DNA of 64,000 nt from PALSA-607 sp036501485. Its GTDB lineage: Bacteria; Actinomycetota; Actinomycetes; Acidothermales; Acidothermaceae. Below, piece by piece: positions 61,358 through 64,000 of this stretch (the first letter of the stretch is position 1; each line of letters opens with the position of its first letter). The notes beneath the pieces are model-generated. The model ran no database searches. It saw only the letters and a list, made by a program, of their open reading frames with translations, and was not told the DNA's origin. The DNA lies in the NCBI GenBank assembly GCA_036501485.1, contig DASYAG010000019.1, positions 21,185-85,184 on the forward strand. The letters run 5' to 3'. Made by a program: the position numbers and the translations under genes.

Positions 61358-61660
61358 ATGTGCGCTGCTCGAGGCCTTGACCTCACGCCGGATGCAACGG
61401 AGCCGCTCCGTGCCTGGCAAGACGCGGCAGATGCGCTCAGAGCCGCGGAGATGCGCGGCGCATCCCACTCGGAGATCGTCCTGCTTTCCGCCGAGGTGAT
61501 TCGCCGGCGCAATGTCGTGACCGTTGCTCGACTGCAGGACGGTTGGCAACCACCTGACGACATCCTCAGCCATCTGATGGCTGACGATCGCCTGCTGCTC
61601 GAAAAGGACGATGCGACCGGTCCGCCGGTCAGGTCTGCGCGTATTCCTCGTACGCACTGA
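61358..61660 (+). CDS. Small hypothetical protein
   Basis: 100 residues, ATG at 61358 (GGAGG twelve bases upstream). Helical and acidic: DATEPLRAWQDAADALRAAE, SEIVLLSAEVIRRRNVVTVA, LQDGWQPPDDILSHLMADDR. No family recognised. Its last 30 bases overlap tail-to-tail with a minus-strand ORF. Confidence 0.55.
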   Translation: MCAARGLDLTPDATEPLRAWQDAADALRAAEMRGASHSEIVLLSAEVIRRRNVVTVARLQDGWQPPDDILSHLMADDRLLLEKDDATGPPVRSARIPRTH

Positions 61661-61850
61661 CGATGGCCGCCGACTGTGCGGGCAACTCGACACCAGCGGC
61701 GTTGACGCTCACTCCGTGGTCGGTCGCATAGACGAGCCAAGACGCCGCGACCTTCAGCGTGCGCAGCGAATCGGCGAAGTTGGCGACCACCGGTTCCAGC
61801 GGCGGCGTACTGACTGTGCTCGACCGTTCGATCTTGCTCCTGCACACCAC
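61629..61850 (-). CDS. Small hypothetical protein
   Basis: 73 residues, GTG start at 61850. PPLEPVVANFADSLRTLKVA, ASWLVYATDHGVSVNAAGVE and SAAIVSAYEEYAQT look like a folded helical protein with normal amino-acid balance, in contrast to typical antisense frames. No family recognised. It lies 25 bp after the SpoIIE phosphatase stop on the same strand. Confidence 0.45.
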   Translation of the reverse strand: MVCRSKIERSSTVSTPPLEPVVANFADSLRTLKVAASWLVYATDHGVSVNAAGVELPAQSAAIVSAYEEYAQT

Positions 61851-61875
61851 GTAATCCGCGCAACCGAGCTCGGGC

Positions 61876-63495
61876 TTACGCCGTGAGAAGCGCTGGCCCG
61901 GCTTCTTCGGGTATCGCGGCCGCTACGCCCTGCCACCTGATCGCCAGCACGATCGTGTCGTCGGGTGCGGTGTCGGTGATGAGACGGGTCGTCAAGGTGT
62001 CGACCACAGCCGCCGACTCGGACGACTCCGAAAATTCGGAGCCCGCTGCATGGCGCAGGCGCATCAGCCCTTCATCGATGGATTCGCCTCGACGCTCGAC
62101 GAGTCCGTCGGTGAACGCGATCAGTGTCGAGCCCGGCGGAACCTCGTAAGTCACCGCCCGCGGCTCAGAGATCCGCGCCACTCCGATCGGCGGTTCCACT
62201 GGCACATCGAGGAATTGCGTAAGCCCATCGGACACCAACAACGGTGCGAAGTGTCCCGCAGAGACGAGGGTCACCCGGCGCCCCACTACATCGATATCTC
62301 CCGCGAGCACCGTCGCGAAATGCTCATCGCGCTCGATGTCGTGCAGCTCGCTCAGCTTGACCAGCACTGTTTGGATCGAGTCGCCCTGAGCGATGTAAGC
62401 GCGCGCCGCATAACGCAACGAGGCCATGAGTGCGGCTGCATTAAGACCGCTTCCCGAGACGTCGCCGACGAAGAAAACGCAGCGGTCGTCGTCCGTTCCA
62501 ATCACGTCGTACCAGTCACCGCCGACCTCGAGCCCGGCGACACCCGCGACGTAGCGCGCGGCAACGTCGAGGCCCTGAACAGCAGGCAGTTGCGGCAGCA
62601 GCGCGTGTTGCAGGGTACCGGCGATATCGCGTTGTTCGCGGTACAGACGGTCGTTGTCGCGCGCCAGACTTTCCGCGTGTAGCCGACGCCGAATCGCATA
62701 CTCGACGATCCAGCCGATCGCGATCGCCAACACAAACCCAGCACCGGCGACGATCCAAGCGAGAGCGTTCGACAATCCACCCGCGAGCGGCTTCGTCGAC
62801 GCGCCCACCAACGTCACGACCGTGTTGCCAAGTGGCAGCGACGTCTGCGCGGTTTGGCCCTCGATCGGAGTGGTATCGGTCGCTTCGAGCAACGCGGCGT
62901 TGGTCGGATTCGGGCCGAGGTAGAGCGCGACCTTCAAATCTGCGAACGGCGACGTTGGTGGGATCGTGACCTGCTTCGTCGGCGTCAACGGCGCTTCGCC
63001 ATAAACCACGTAGCCAGCGGTGTCGTTGGTCGGCATCTCCGCAAAACCCAGACGGGCTGGCGTTCCGGGCAGGATCGACGTGATGAACAGCTGCCCACCG
63101 GGCTTCAATGTTGCGAAGAATTTCTTGTCGAGGCCCTGCTCAACGAGCGTCAGCGCGCCGGTGCTGGAGACCGGGCGTGCAGTGCCGCCGTCGATCTGCC
63201 ACAGCGACATCGTCGTTGTCGAACTCGTCCGCGCGAGGCTCGCGGTGACGAATCGCTGGAACACCACGGGATCGCCGTTGGTGTCGATGGCAACCTGCGC
63301 GGCATCAACAAGTTCCGATTGGACGACGGGGAGTGCGATCGACAACGCGACTGCGGCTTGTTGAACCTGCTGCACAAGCAAGCGGTGGTTGCTGTGCGCA
63401 TTGACCACGTTCGCGACTGTCGCGAGCCCACCGGTGAGGACGAGGCAACCACCGACGACCGCCGCACTGAGCGGGTGTACGCCTGCCTTCATCAT
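61876..63495 (-). CDS. Membrane-bound PP2C/SpoIIE phosphatase with extracytoplasmic sensor
   Basis: 539 residues. Helix ~10-32, extracytoplasmic CHASE-like domain ~33-240, second helix (AWIVAGAGFVLAIAIGWIVE), short coiled linker and SpoIIE/PP2C domain from ~290: LQHALLPQLPAVQGLDVAAR, LEVGGDWYDVIGTDDDRCVF, GDVSGSGLNAAALMASLRY, LIAFTDGLVERRGES, PDDTIVLAIRW; metal aspartates intact. Twenty-four bases after the EAL gene stop, so a c-di-GMP protein and a Ser/Thr phosphatase share an operon. Its PP2C half resembles that of the GAF phosphatase at 37669. Confidence 0.93.
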   Translation of the reverse strand: MMKAGVHPLSAAVVGGCLVLTGGLATVANVVNAHSNHRLLVQQVQQAAVALSIALPVVQSELVDAAQVAIDTNGDPVVFQRFVTASLARTSSTTTMSLWQIDGGTARPVSSTGALTLVEQGLDKKFFATLKPGGQLFITSILPGTPARLGFAEMPTNDTAGYVVYGEAPLTPTKQVTIPPTSPFADLKVALYLGPNPTNAALLEATDTTPIEGQTAQTSLPLGNTVVTLVGASTKPLAGGLSNALAWIVAGAGFVLAIAIGWIVEYAIRRRLHAESLARDNDRLYREQRDIAGTLQHALLPQLPAVQGLDVAARYVAGVAGLEVGGDWYDVIGTDDDRCVFFVGDVSGSGLNAAALMASLRYAARAYIAQGDSIQTVLVKLSELHDIERDEHFATVLAGDIDVVGRRVTLVSAGHFAPLLVSDGLTQFLDVPVEPPIGVARISEPRAVTYEVPPGSTLIAFTDGLVERRGESIDEGLMRLRHAAGSEFSESSESAAVVDTLTTRLITDTAPDDTIVLAIRWQGVAAAIPEEAGPALLTA

Positions 63496-63519
63496 GGGTG
63501 ACCCTCGGGTCTGGGGGCG

Positions 63520-64000
63520 TTACTTGGCGGTGGTGAGCCGGACCGTCGATGGCGCCCATCGGATTTCGCCTGCGGGTTGTGGTCGGTGTAACAGGAAGCC
63601 TTGTGCGGTGTCGCAACCCATGTTGCGAAGGAGCGCGAGTTGGGCGGGGCGCTCGATGCCTTCCGCTACGACGGTCAGACCGTAGGCATGCGCAGTAGCG
63701 ATAACAGCTTCGATAAGCACCGCATCTGGGTAGTTGTTTGGACCATCAAGCCGATCGACAAAGGATCGGTCGATCTTTAGCGTTGTGACCGGAAGTTGTC
63801 GAAGCATCGCGAGTGAGGAGTAACCGGTACCAAAGTCATCAAGTGACAGATAGATGCCGAGTGTTCGCAACTGGTTCAGACGCCCGATGGTGCCGCAGAT
63901 GTCAGAGACGGCAGCGGACTCCGTGATCTCGAGCCGGAGCAGGTCGGCCGGGATGCCGCTCAGGTCGAGCGCTTCGTCGACGTCGGCCACCAGCTGAGGG
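63520..64000 (-). CDS. EAL domain protein, N-terminus off the window
   Basis: Only the last ~160 codons are present. LLRLEITESAAV, LSLDDFGTGYSSLAMLRQL, TLKIDRSFVDRL, VVAEGIERPAQLALLRNMGC then DTAQGFLLHRP are the C-terminal EAL motifs, all intact. The EAL signature itself and any GGDEF domain would lie beyond 64000; by analogy with the protein at 44842 a GGDEF-EAL architecture is likely. Upstream gene of the operon with the SpoIIE phosphatase. Confidence 0.92.
   Translation of the reverse strand, partial: PQLVADVDEALDLSGIPADLLRLEITESAAVSDICGTIGRLNQLRTLGIYLSLDDFGTGYSSLAMLRQLPVTTLKIDRSFVDRLDGPNNYPDAVLIEAVIATAHAYGLTVVAEGIERPAQLALLRNMGCDTAQGFLLHRPQPAGEIRWAPSTVRLTTAK

Overview
The window is high-GC DNA with very dense gene packing: many 4-bp ATGA overlaps, frequent GTG starts and few intergenic gaps above 200 bp. 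The gene families point to an actinomycete. They include GAF-ANTAR and SpoIIE-type regulators, large ATPase-LuxR regulators, a stand-alone LigD-type polymerase domain, a Pmt-type protein mannosyltransferase, and DUF1206, DUF4386 and DUF4190 membrane proteins. A soil actinobacterium near Frankiales/Jatrophihabitans is my guess, not something the sequence proves. I see no rRNA, tRNA, CRISPR array, IS element or phage.

Layout. (1) 1-4.6 kb: an operon on the minus strand (GT2, DUF2064, methyltransferase, membrane molybdopterin oxidoreductase cut by the window edge), divergent from a polytopic membrane protein. (2) 4.5-15 kb: a DUF4386 protein, a decayed and an intact copy of one MMPL-exporter/hydrolase operon with a duplicated promoter, a large LuxR regulator, an MFS transporter and a frameshifted remnant of a secreted protein. 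(3) 15.4-23.6 kb: ArsR with an SRPBCC-YCII fusion, a PIN-like protein, and a MalT-like regulator upstream of a DUF4386 and ABC exporter set. (4) 23.7-27.5 kb: MarR/NAD(P)-binding divergon, HipA-like kinase with DUF3037, small membrane proteins, and an ArsR-like regulator with a histone-like tail behind a clear palindromic operator/promoter. (5) 27.5-37.7 kb: a divergent nine-gene carbohydrate locus (aldose epimerase, SDR, GH15 and DUF1360 one way; TPP enzyme, membrane protein, gluconate-dehydrogenase-like subunit, GMC oxidoreductase and an enolase-superfamily enzyme the other way). (6) 37.7-54 kb: an envelope and c-di-GMP region. (7) 54.3-64 kb: DUF1206, XRE regulator, hemerythrin, catalase and LigD-type polymerase, followed by GAF-ANTAR, SpoIIE and EAL signalling genes, the last cut by the right edge.

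The most interesting part is 39-51 kb. It holds a protein O-mannosyltransferase, two paralogous single-pass proteins with Thr/Pro/Lys stalks, a polyprenyl-phosphate sugar transferase, an SGNH-like protein that has lost its whole catalytic triad, a GGDEF-EAL protein with both motifs intact, and a divergent protein that joins an HD-GYP phosphodiesterase domain through a membrane segment and a long Thr/Pro stalk to a C-terminal family 3 carbohydrate-binding module. A secreted ASH/IPT repeat protein follows. Read together, this looks like a local circuit that could couple polysaccharide binding outside the cell to c-di-GMP turnover inside it and to glycan or glycoprotein production. That functional reading is inference; the domain content is seen directly.
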